A DNA stretch of 32,433 bases, from positions 1 through 32,433 of the forward strand of contig CANQOB010000016.1 of NCBI GenBank assembly GCA_947625385.1, in the 5' to 3' direction. The position numbers were made by a program, and so were the translations under genes. Positions 1 to 6,808 of the stretch are shown here, one piece after another. Source of the stretch: an uncultured Clostridia bacterium. Its GTDB lineage: Bacteria; Bacillota; Clostridia; Christensenellales; Borkfalkiaceae. Position 1 is the first letter of the stretch. Every line of letters begins with the position of its first letter. The notes below the pieces were generated by a model that had not been told where the DNA came from, did not search any database, and saw only the letters and a list, made by a program, of their open reading frames with translations.

Positions 1-41
1 CCAAAATTCAATGAAGAAGGGAATGTATGGGCGAAGTTCGC

Positions 42-75
42 TCACGGAAATTTGTCGTCAAGACAAATTTCGTGA
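42..75. repeat. Inverted repeat just downstream of the lipoprotein gene
   Basis: A 14-bp stem (left arm 42-56 with one bulged G, loop 57-61, right arm 62-75) lies 4 bases beyond the stop codon of the lipoprotein gene. No good U-tract follows on the lipoprotein strand. It may be a 3' stabilising hairpin, or a weak terminator for rightward transcripts, since ATTTT follows on the plus strand. Confidence 0.45.
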
Positions 76-79
76 ATTT

Positions 80-1576
80 TCAGTCCTTTTTGACCGTCAC
101 CAAGTGGGACAGAGAGTCGGCAGACGACGGAGAGCTATGATTATTATTCGTAAATCCACCGAGGTGAATTGTGACGTACAAATCCCCAGCTTGGAGCTGC
201 TCATCTGTCACGGTGAAAGAAAGTGTGACAAGATTTCCGTAAATATCGTTGGTTACTGCAACATTCTTTTCGTTGACTTTTACGGCATAGTCCGTAAGGT
301 CTTGCTTCTTCACAGAAGATACGGTTTTGTTATACACACAGCTGGTCGGCATGGAGAACATCAAGGCATAAGCCTTTCCGAACATCAGTGCAACGAGTCC
401 GAGCTGTCCGTCACTCAAGTCGCACACTTCCTCAAAGGTGAGGGTGTAGGTGCCCGCTTCCGTGATCTTTAAGCCCAACGTCTGATACTTATTCCCGGTC
501 GTGAAGTAGTACGTCCCCTCTTCCGAGATGTCTCCGATCGTACTCGTCGGCTTATTCAGCATAGTTGCGTCTCCCGTGAAGCCCTTTGCATAGGGCACGT
601 CTTGCGCATCATGGCAGTCGGGGCAGGTCTTTTGCAGTGTGCCGCCGTCCGCTTCCGCTGCGGGAAGTTCCTCATAATGGAAGGCATATCCCTTGCTGTG
701 GTCGCAGGAGACCGTCTCCACGGCGCCGCAGACGCAAGCATGCGTATCGGGGTCGTAACTGTGCGCGCCCCTCGAACTCTCGTCGACCGTCTGATCTTTC
801 GTCGAGCAAACCTTCCAGTGATTGTTCGCGTCGTACTTCCACACGTATGTATGCGCATGCACGGCAAAGGTGACGCTCCCGTCCGCAGGGTCAAGGGTAA
901 CCGTGTAGGTGTTTGCCGCCTCGATCTGAAGAGCGCCTTCGGAGCGGTCGGGATTCTCCACAGCGGGGTAGCGTGTGGACGAGGCGATATCCGCCACGGC
1001 GAATGTGTCGCCCGCGGCGAAATAGATGTCCGCGGTGTATTTGCCGTCATCGCCGAGCTCCATCTTTACCCATTTATCCTTCTTTGCTTTGATGTCGCTC
1101 ATATTACACCAAATGCCGGAGTACCCAAAGGCCTCAATACTCAATCCATAGACATACACCTCGGGCTCTTTTCTCCCGCATTCTTCGCAGACGCCTTCCA
1201 CATAGTTGTGGGAGCCGCGGGTGCTCTCGCCGATCGCCTTATCGTCGGGGCAGACCTTCCAGTGCTGCAAGATATTGTATTTCCATGCCGTATAGCTATG
1301 GGTGTGCGGCTCTTCATAGCCGCATTTGCAGGTGTGGGTCGCCTTGTCGACCTTGTGCGGCGCACGGCTGCTCACGTCGAGCTCCCCGTCGTCGGGGCAG
1401 ACGAGCCAGTGTTCGGTGTCACTGTGATCCCACTTGGTGAAAGTGTGGGTGTGCGGGGTCGTGGGCTTGTCGCCCTCATCCGGTTCTTTGGGCTGTTCGG
1501 GAGCGCAGGCAGCAAGTGCCGCGGTGGCGGCGAGCGCCACGGAAAGTCCCAGTGCGAGCCATTTCTTGGTGTTCAT
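80..1576 (-). CDS. Secreted lipoprotein with Cys/His-rich repeats
   Basis: 498 residues. A lipoprotein signal peptide is clear: positively charged MNTKK, a hydrophobic stretch, then the lipobox LAAC with Cys24 as the lipidated residue. The mature part starts with an acidic, proline-rich linker. Three related modules of about 45 residues follow (about 42-87, 91-135 and 240-284). Each has a paired His-x-His, a Trp, an HW..C segment, an SSRG- or STRG-like turn and a closing Cys-x-Cys or Cys-x-x-Cys. Between modules 2 and 3 lies a beta-rich domain (about 140-235). A further Cys/His pair and a beta-rich C-terminal domain follow from about 290. The spaced Cys/His residues suggest metal binding, but this is inference. 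Start ATG has AGGAGGA upstream. The function is unknown; a surface binding protein is plausible. Confidence 0.85.
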   Translation of the reverse strand: MNTKKWLALGLSVALAATAALAACAPEQPKEPDEGDKPTTPHTHTFTKWDHSDTEHWLVCPDDGELDVSSRAPHKVDKATHTCKCGYEEPHTHSYTAWKYNILQHWKVCPDDKAIGESTRGSHNYVEGVCEECGRKEPEVYVYGLSIEAFGYSGIWCNMSDIKAKKDKWVKMELGDDGKYTADIYFAAGDTFAVADIASSTRYPAVENPDRSEGALQIEAANTYTVTLDPADGSVTFAVHAHTYVWKYDANNHWKVCSTKDQTVDESSRGAHSYDPDTHACVCGAVETVSCDHSKGYAFHYEELPAAEADGGTLQKTCPDCHDAQDVPYAKGFTGDATMLNKPTSTIGDISEEGTYYFTTGNKYQTLGLKITEAGTYTLTFEEVCDLSDGQLGLVALMFGKAYALMFSMPTSCVYNKTVSSVKKQDLTDYAVKVNEKNVAVTNDIYGNLVTLSFTVTDEQLQAGDLYVTIHLGGFTNNNHSSPSSADSLSHLVTVKKD

Positions 1577-1606
1577 ACATTCCTCCTAAAAAAGTTTTAT
1601 TTGCCG

Positions 1607-1615
1607 TTATCCACG
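1607..1615 (+). promoter_or_regulatory. Single DnaA-box-like site in the lipoprotein leader
   Basis: TTATCCACG matches the DnaA box TTATCCACA at 8 of 9 positions. It lies between the lipoprotein promoter and its ribosome site. A single near-match may be chance. Confidence 0.25.
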
Positions 1616-1641
1616 AAATTTTCATGGTCACGACATATTCT

Positions 1642-1668
1642 ATTATACCACCCCCCCCTGTTTGTCAA
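1642..1668 (-). promoter_or_regulatory. Lipoprotein promoter with a G8 tract in the spacer
   Basis: Read on the minus strand, TTGACA (1663-1668) and TATAAT (1642-1647) are both perfect consensus hexamers. They are only 15 bp apart, and eight of the spacer bases are an uninterrupted run of G (C on the plus strand, 1651-1658). Every other well-formed promoter in the window but one has a 17-bp spacer. Change in the homopolymer length would move this promoter towards or away from the optimal spacing. Confidence 0.75.
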
Positions 1669-1687
1669 GTGTTTTTGTAAATTTTCA

Positions 1688-1720
1688 GAAAAAAATTTTC
1701 GAAACCCGAAAATTTTTTTC
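1688..1720. repeat. AT-rich 14-bp inverted repeat
   Basis: Perfect 14-bp arms at 1688-1701 and 1707-1720 with a 5-base loop. It sits between the terminator of the metG operon and the lipoprotein promoter, so it could act as a second, backup terminator on the minus strand. Apart from this hairpin, the lipoprotein promoter and the terminator at 1782-1815, the gene-free stretch 1577-1994 shows nothing recognisable. Confidence 0.4.
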
Positions 1721-1781
1721 GGATTTCCACAATTTTTGCCTCGCGCGACCTATTAAATAGAAGATTTTCGGCGAAAAGAAA

Positions 1782-1815
1782 AGAGCGCGGCGGCTTCTCT
1801 CGAAGCCGCCGCGCA
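1782..1815 (-). terminator. Rho-independent terminator of the metG-tatD-radical SAM operon
   Basis: A perfect 13-bp GC-rich stem (1786-1798 with 1803-1815, loop TCTC) is followed on the minus strand by TCTTTTCTTTTC. It lies about 180 bases past the stop codon of the radical SAM gene. Confidence 0.85.
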
Positions 1816-1994
1816 CCCAAATTCTAAATTCTTGTGCGCGAGCAAAACCACGCTTTTTGCTTTTTCACTGCATTTGCGCACCACGGTACGCACATTGTCC
1901 GATGAAACGAATAATCGGAATCAAGTCTATGAAGGCATACGCGCCCATTCGCTCGACGAAAATATTTGCGCAGCAAAGATTTTCGCCGAAAAAT

Positions 1995-2585
1995 TTACTC
2001 GATCATTTCCCTCACGCGGAGCGGGATGCCGACCTCCTCCGCAAGCGCGCGGCAGGCGGCGAGCTTCTCCGACCCGATGCAGTCCACGACGGAGAACCAC
2101 GCGTTGAGCCCGCACCTCTTGCAGGACTTTGCAAAGGCGAGCATACCCTCGAACGCGTTCGGGATCTGCGGGCGGCAGAGGGCGTCGTACGCCTCCTTCG
2201 TCGGCGCGTTGAGCGAGATGTTCACGCCGTCCAGCTTGCCCGCAAAGAGGGGCGCGACGTCTTTGCCCGCGATGAGAGAGCCGTGCCCGTTGGTGTTGAC
2301 GCGCGTCTTTCCTCCGCGCGCATGGACGGTGTCGCAGAGCGAGAGCATCTCGCGCAGGCGGCAGGTGGGCTCCCCGAAGCCGCAGAACACGACCTCGCGG
2401 TAGCGTTTGGGGTCGCCGATCTCCGCCGCGATCTGCTCTACGGTCGGCTCGCCGCCTTGTAGCCAAAGGGAATAGCCCTCGTACGTCTTTTTGCTCCGCA
2501 CGCAGAAGGTGCAGCGGTTGGTGCAGCGGTTGGTGAGGTTGACGTAGAGATTTTCGCCGATCTGATAGGTATAGGTATCTTTCAT
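1995..2585 (-). CDS. Radical SAM protein of the TatD-linked family
   Basis: 196 residues. The radical SAM iron-sulfur motif Cys-x3-Cys-x2-Cys is at Cys21, Cys25 and Cys28, within NRCTNRCTFCVR. The remainder fits a short radical SAM half-barrel, with a VVFCGFGEPT segment resembling the glycine-rich SAM-contacting strand and a later VNTNGHG strand. The family is known as a companion of TatD nucleases (TIGR04038-type); its substrate is not established. Start chosen at ATG 2585, which overlaps the tatD stop codon as ATGA. A longer in-frame extension upstream would run deep into tatD and is unlikely. It is the last gene of a metG-tatD-radical SAM unit with translationally coupled 4-base overlaps. 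Confidence 0.85.
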   Translation of the reverse strand: MKDTYTYQIGENLYVNLTNRCTNRCTFCVRSKKTYEGYSLWLQGGEPTVEQIAAEIGDPKRYREVVFCGFGEPTCRLREMLSLCDTVHARGGKTRVNTNGHGSLIAGKDVAPLFAGKLDGVNISLNAPTKEAYDALCRPQIPNAFEGMLAFAKSCKRCGLNAWFSVVDCIGSEKLAACRALAEEVGIPLRVREMIE

Positions 2586-3340
2586 TTCAGTTTCGGAAAG
2601 AGCCGCGCGGCGTTTGCGCGGACGGCTTCGGTCATTGCGGAGAGGGAGACGCCCTTGATCTCCGCCAATTTCCCCACGATGACGGGAATGTTCGCGGGGG
2701 AGTTCTTCTCTCCGCGGAAGGGGGAGAGGTAGGGGCTGTCCGTCTCGGACAGGATGCGCTCCAAAGGACAGCGGGCGACCGCCTCGACCGCGCGCCGCGC
2801 GTTTTTGAAACAGACGACGCCGCCGAAGGAAAAGTACGCGCCGAGTCCGAGAAATTCTTCGAGATTTTCCGCGCCGTACGAATAGCAGTGCATGAGAAAC
2901 CCGTTTTTCATGCGCCCGCTGTGCTCCCGCAGAATGGCGAGGGTGTCGGCGCAGGCGTCCCGCGAGTGAATCTGCTCGGGGAGCCCCAGCTCCTCCGCGG
3001 CGTCTAACTGCGCTTCGAACGCCGCCCGCTGCGCCGCCTTGTCGGGGTCCGCGTAGTGGTAGTCGAGCCCGATCTCCCCCACCGCAACGCATTTTTCATC
3101 CGCAGCCGTCTCTTTGAGCGCCTCCACCGTCTTTCGCCCGAAGTCCGCGAGCTCGGAGGGGTGCACGCCCACGGTGAAGAACGCGCCCTCGTGCGTCTTT
3201 GCGAACCGCGCGTGCCAAACGGCGTGTTCCAACGTGTCCGCGGCGAGGATGACGCGGCTCACCCCGGCTGCTTCGATCTTCTCCCATTCCGCGGGAAATT
3301 CGTACCCCTCCTCCGCAAAATGGGCGTGGACGTCGATCAT
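2582..3340 (-). CDS. tatD: TatD-family metal-dependent hydrolase (DNase)
   Basis: 252 residues, the usual family length. All expected metal ligands of the amidohydrolase TIM barrel are visible: His5-x-His7 near the N terminus, Glu89 in GEIGLDY, His125 in IHSRDA, His151 in LMHCYS and Asp201 in SETDSPYL. TatD proteins have 3'-5' exonuclease or deoxyribonuclease activity in known members, in the cytoplasm. The ATG at 3340 overlaps the metG stop by four bases; reading further upstream gives Arg-rich sequence that shadows metG. The metG-tatD pairing is the same as metS-yabD in Bacillus subtilis. Small variation: the segment before the His125 motif reads LPEQIHSRDA, where most family members have a valine-rich strand. 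Confidence 0.92.
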   Translation of the reverse strand: MIDVHAHFAEEGYEFPAEWEKIEAAGVSRVILAADTLEHAVWHARFAKTHEGAFFTVGVHPSELADFGRKTVEALKETAADEKCVAVGEIGLDYHYADPDKAAQRAAFEAQLDAAEELGLPEQIHSRDACADTLAILREHSGRMKNGFLMHCYSYGAENLEEFLGLGAYFSFGGVVCFKNARRAVEAVARCPLERILSETDSPYLSPFRGEKNSPANIPVIVGKLAEIKGVSLSAMTEAVRANAARLFPKLK

Positions 3341-5289
3341 CGCACCGTCGCGCCGCTGCCCACGGCGCGCTCGGGAGAGACGAGAGATAGGTTGCCCTCG
3401 CTGTCCTCGGCGCACAAGATCATGCCCTCGGAGAGCACGCCGCAGAGCTTGACGGGCTTCAAATTCGTAACGACGACGACCTTTTTGCCCACCATCTCCT
3501 CCGGCGTGTAAAATTTTGCGATACCGGAGACGACGGAGCGCACTTCCTCGCCGAGTTTCACCGTCTCATGCAGGAGTTTTTCGCTCTTTTTGACCTTTTC
3601 GCAGGCGATGACTTCGCCCACTTTCAGCTCGAGCCTGGCGAACTCGTCGAACGCGATCTCGGGCTTTTTTGCGGGCGCGGGCGCCCCGTCTTGGGGGGCG
3701 GGTTTGGGCGCGGGCGCCGACTTTGCATGCTCGGCAAGGAGGGCGTCGAGCGTCTTTTTGTCGATGCGCGGGAAGAGCGGCGGGAGTTTTTCGACGGGCG
3801 TCCCCGCTTGCAGAAGTCCGAATGCGAGCGCGTCCGTTGTCGCGTCCCCGTCGCAGGAAAAACTTTTGAGAATCGCCGCGGAAGCCTTGGTCAAAAACGG
3901 TTTGAGCGCGACGGCGCAGATACGCACCGCCTCGGCAAGGTTGTAGAGCACCGCCCCGAGCCGCGCGCGCTTTGCGGGGTCCTTGGCGAGCGCCCACGGC
4001 ATGGTCTCGTCGATATATTTATTGGCGCGGGCGACGACGGCGAAGATCTCGCCGAGCGCTTCGGGCACATTGAGGGCACCCATGTCCGCGTCTACCCGTT
4101 CAAAAAGCCGCTCGCACATCGCGATGAGCTCTGCGTCCGTCCCCTCGGGCGCGCCCCGCTCGGGCACCGCGCCGAAGTTCTGCAAGATCATCGCCTGCGT
4201 GCGCGAGACGAGGTTTCCGAGGTCGTTGGCGAGGTCGGCGTTGATGCGCCCGACCATGCGCTCCGTCGTGTATTCGCCGTCGCTTCCGAAGGGAATCTCG
4301 CGCAAAAGGAAGTAGCGGACGGCATCGGTGCCGAACGCCTTCACGAGCTCATAGGGGTCGGTGATCTGCGTCTTTGCCGCCTCCTCCTTGGACTTGGAGA
4401 GCTTGTCTCCCCCGATGAGCAGCCAGCCGTGCCCGTACACCTGTTTGGGCAGCGGCAGCCCCAGCGCCATGAGAATCGCCGGCCAGATGATGGCGTGGAA
4501 CCGCACGATCTCCTTGCCGACGAGATGCAGATCGGCGGGCCAGAAGGTGCGGAAGAGTTCGTCGTGCTCCGTCCCGTAGCCGAGCGCGGAGATGTAGTTG
4601 GAGAGCGCGTCTATCCACACATACGCGGTGTGTTTGGGGTCGAACGGGAGCGGGATGCCCCATTTGACCGTCGTCCGCGAGACGCACAGGTCGGTGAGCC
4701 CTGCCTTCAAGAAGTTGTTCACCATCTCGTTGATGCGGGATTTCGGCTGTAAAAACTCCGGGTTGTCCTCATAGAGTTTCAGGATGCGGGGCGCATACTT
4801 GGAGAGGCGGAAGAAATAGCTCTCTTCCTTTTGGAGGGCGACGTCCCTGCCGCAGTCGGGGCACTTGCCGCCGACGAGCTGGGACTCCGTCCAGAACGCC
4901 TCGCACGGGGTGCAGTAGTAGCCGCTGTATTCGGCTTTGTAGATGTCTCCGCTCTCGTAGAGTTTTTGATAGATCTTCTGCACGCACGCGGCATGGTCGG
5001 CGTCCGTGGTGCGGAGAAAGCGGTCGTAGCCGACGTCGAGCAGTCTCCACATATCTTTGAGTTCTTCCACGAGGGGGTCGATGAACTCGCGCGGCGTGAC
5101 CCCGCGCTTTTTCGCCTCTTTTTCCACCTTCTGCCCGTGTTCGTCCGTGCCCGTGAGGAAGAACACGTTGTCCCCCTTCATCTTGTGGAAGCGGGCGAGA
5201 CAGTCGCAGATGACCGTGGTATAGCAGTGCCCGATGTGCCAGTTGCCGCTCGGGTAATAGATGGGCGTTGTAATGTAATAATTTGCCAT
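3337..5289 (-). CDS. metG: Methionyl-tRNA synthetase
   Basis: 650 residues, charging tRNA-Met with methionine in the cytoplasm. Class I signatures are present: HIGH at 18-21 and KLSKS at about 297-301. A single CxxC...CxxC zinc knuckle is at about 127-148. The C-terminal part (about 545-650) is the tRNA-binding OB fold used as a dimerisation appendage, starting IAFDEFARLELKVGEV. An Ala/Pro-rich linker joins it to the anticodon-binding helical domain. The start ATG has a GAGGTG ribosome site. It is the first gene of the metG-tatD-radical SAM operon and has its own consensus promoter. Confidence 0.97.
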   Translation of the reverse strand: MANYYITTPIYYPSGNWHIGHCYTTVICDCLARFHKMKGDNVFFLTGTDEHGQKVEKEAKKRGVTPREFIDPLVEELKDMWRLLDVGYDRFLRTTDADHAACVQKIYQKLYESGDIYKAEYSGYYCTPCEAFWTESQLVGGKCPDCGRDVALQKEESYFFRLSKYAPRILKLYEDNPEFLQPKSRINEMVNNFLKAGLTDLCVSRTTVKWGIPLPFDPKHTAYVWIDALSNYISALGYGTEHDELFRTFWPADLHLVGKEIVRFHAIIWPAILMALGLPLPKQVYGHGWLLIGGDKLSKSKEEAAKTQITDPYELVKAFGTDAVRYFLLREIPFGSDGEYTTERMVGRINADLANDLGNLVSRTQAMILQNFGAVPERGAPEGTDAELIAMCERLFERVDADMGALNVPEALGEIFAVVARANKYIDETMPWALAKDPAKRARLGAVLYNLAEAVRICAVALKPFLTKASAAILKSFSCDGDATTDALAFGLLQAGTPVEKLPPLFPRIDKKTLDALLAEHAKSAPAPKPAPQDGAPAPAKKPEIAFDEFARLELKVGEVIACEKVKKSEKLLHETVKLGEEVRSVVSGIAKFYTPEEMVGKKVVVVTNLKPVKLCGVLSEGMILCAEDSEGNLSLVSPERAVGSGATVR

Positions 5290-5309
5290 ATTTGCACCTC
5301 GTTTTCTCT

Positions 5310-5338
5310 ATTATAGCGTTTCGGCGCAGATTTGTAAA
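5310..5338 (-). promoter_or_regulatory. metG promoter
   Basis: Minus-strand TTTACA (5333-5338), a 17-bp spacer and TATAAT (5310-5315), about 20 bases before the metG start. No room is left for a T-box leader, so metG is not controlled by that class of riboswitch here. Confidence 0.8.
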
Positions 5339-5487
5339 GCGGAAACGGGGTCCGCAAGCCGCGCCCGCGCCGTGCAGCCGAAAAAATTCCGTCCCGCGGA
5401 GACGCATCAAAGGGGGAGAGCGCACTTCCCGGCGCAAAAGAGCAAACCGCCCGGCATATCCGACAAAAAAAGACAATATAGTAAACC

Positions 5488-6042
5488 GTGAACGGTATCT
5501 TTGCGGCAGTGTTTCTCCTATCCGCCGCCCTCTTTCTCCTATTCGACCCGAACGGGTTCCTCCCCGCCATGCTCACGGGCGGACAGAAGGCAGCGACGCT
5601 CTCGCTGTCCCTTCTCGCCGTGTATTGCGTTTGGCTCGGGTTTTTCAAAGTGCTCGAAAAGAGCGGGCTCGCCGCAAAACTGACGCGCGCCGCCATGCCC
5701 GCAACGAGACGGCTTTTCCGCACAACGGACGAGCAAGCGCTCTTCTTCGCAGGTTCCAACATGGCGGCGAATTTTTTGGGACTCCCCGGTGCGCCCACGC
5801 CGCTCGGCATCAAGGCGACGGAGCGCTTCCTGCGCGCGGGGAACGGCTATGCCGCCGACATGCTCTTCGTCCTCAACGCGACAAGCTTGCAGCTCCTCCC
5901 CACGACCGTCATCGCGCTGCGGCTTGCGGCGGGTTCCTCGGCGCCTGCGGACATCTTTCTCCCCACCCTCATTTCTACCCTCGTCTCCACCCTGCTCGGC
6001 GGCATTCTCGTTTGGTTGCTCTCCAAGAGGAAACGCAAATGA
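5488..6042 (+). CDS. spmA: Spore maturation protein A
   Basis: 184 residues, about the usual length for SpmA. It has several hydrophobic segments and the nucleoside-recognition-type (Gate) motif region SNMAANFLGLPGAPTPLGIKA in its middle, which is diagnostic of SpmA. In Bacillus the SpmA/SpmB pair is needed for full spore core dehydration; the mechanism is unknown. The start is GTG at 5488, giving MNGIFAAVFLL. No Shine-Dalgarno sequence precedes it, and a TATAGT lies 5 bases upstream, so it may be leaderless, though no good -35 is visible. It overlaps spmB by four bases. Confidence 0.9.
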   Translation: MNGIFAAVFLLSAALFLLFDPNGFLPAMLTGGQKAATLSLSLLAVYCVWLGFFKVLEKSGLAAKLTRAAMPATRRLFRTTDEQALFFAGSNMAANFLGLPGAPTPLGIKATERFLRAGNGYAADMLFVLNATSLQLLPTTVIALRLAAGSSAPADIFLPTLISTLVSTLLGGILVWLLSKRKRK

Positions 6043-6551
6043 ACGTTGCGGCTTATCTCGTTCCCGCGCTCTTCGTCTTGCTCTTTCTCTTTGCGCTCGT
6101 GCGCAAGATCAAGCTGTATGACTGTTTTGTCGACGGCGTGAAAGAGGCGGTCCCGCTCGTCCTCACCCTCTTTCCCTACCTCGCCGCCGTGCTCATCCTC
6201 TCCGAACTCTTCGAACAGAGCGGGCTTGCCGCCTTCATCACGCGCTTGCTCGCCCCCTGTTTCCGCTTGGTGGGGGTGCCGACCGAGATCGCGCCCCTTC
6301 TTCTCATCAAGCCCTTTTCGGGGAGCGGGTCGACGGCGATCTTATCCGAAATTCTCGAAACGTACGGGGCGGACAGCTATATCGGACGGTGCGCCGCCGT
6401 CTGCTACGGTTCGAGCGAGACCGTCTTTTACATCTCCGCGGTCTACTTCGCGGGGTCCGCAAAAAAACGGCTGCTGCTGCCCACCGCGATCGCGCTCTTT
6501 GCCAATTTTGCGGGCGCGGTCCTCGGCTGTCTGCTGTGCCGTTTTTTATAA
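6039..6551 (+). CDS. spmB: Spore maturation protein B
   Basis: 170 residues. It has an N-terminal membrane segment (LVPALFVLLFLFALV) and the motif KPFSGSGSTAILSEI followed by GRCAAVCYGSSETVFYI, both typical of SpmB. It is probably an inner-membrane protein that acts with SpmA. The ATG at 6039 overlaps the spmA stop codon, so the two are coupled. A longer in-frame reading starting upstream is spmA shadow. Confidence 0.92.
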   Translation: MNVAAYLVPALFVLLFLFALVRKIKLYDCFVDGVKEAVPLVLTLFPYLAAVLILSELFEQSGLAAFITRLLAPCFRLVGVPTEIAPLLLIKPFSGSGSTAILSEILETYGADSYIGRCAAVCYGSSETVFYISAVYFAGSAKKRLLLPTAIALFANFAGAVLGCLLCRFL

Positions 6552-6674
6552 TATCTTGAAATTCATAAATTGTGTACGAATTTTTTTCGTCGGAATGAAA
6601 GATTTGGTACTTTCTCACATTTCGTGAAAGGATACATTTGAAAAAAGATTTTGTGAAAAAATCTGCCGAATTAT

Positions 6675-6703
6675 TTTACTTCAAGGCGGAATTTATATAT
6701 AAT
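6675..6703 (+). promoter_or_regulatory. Orphan rightward promoter facing the ligase gene
   Basis: TTTACT (6675-6680), 17 bp, TATAAT (6698-6703). No convincing protein follows. Transcription would run into the 3' end of the ligase gene as antisense and meet the hairpin at 6763-6808. Confidence 0.5.
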
Positions 6704-6707
6704 ATGG

Positions 6708-6808
6708 GTGTTGGTTGCGGAAAGCGACCGCCATCCACGGCTCATAATTTTTCCCCCTTATCATAAGCAAAACCCTTCGGGACGCGAGTTCCGGGGGGTT
6801 TTGCTTAT
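6708..6808 (+). ncRNA. Candidate small RNA ending in a strong hairpin
   Basis: A transcript from the promoter at 6675-6703 would start near 6710 and form a small GGTTGC/GCGACC stem (about 6712-6728). It would then form a long hairpin at 6763-6808: a 13-bp outer stem, two U-G wobble pairs, a 6-bp inner stem and a GCGA tetraloop. The wobble pairs exist only on the plus strand; on the minus strand they become A-C mismatches and the loop is not of the GNRA type. The 3' arm ends in TTTTGCTTAT. It might instead simply be the spmAB terminator. No known RNA family was recognised. Confidence 0.4.

Noticed and set aside
5341-5487. A possible T-box or other riboswitch between metG and spmA
   Set aside because: The metG promoter is too close to its start to allow a leader, and no conserved riboswitch motif was recognised on the spmA side.
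6638-6766. A 42-codon frame starting TTG after GAAAGGA, upstream of the candidate small RNA
   Set aside because: It runs straight through a good promoter (TTTACT-N17-TATAAT), has no recognisable protein features and ends in the hairpin region.
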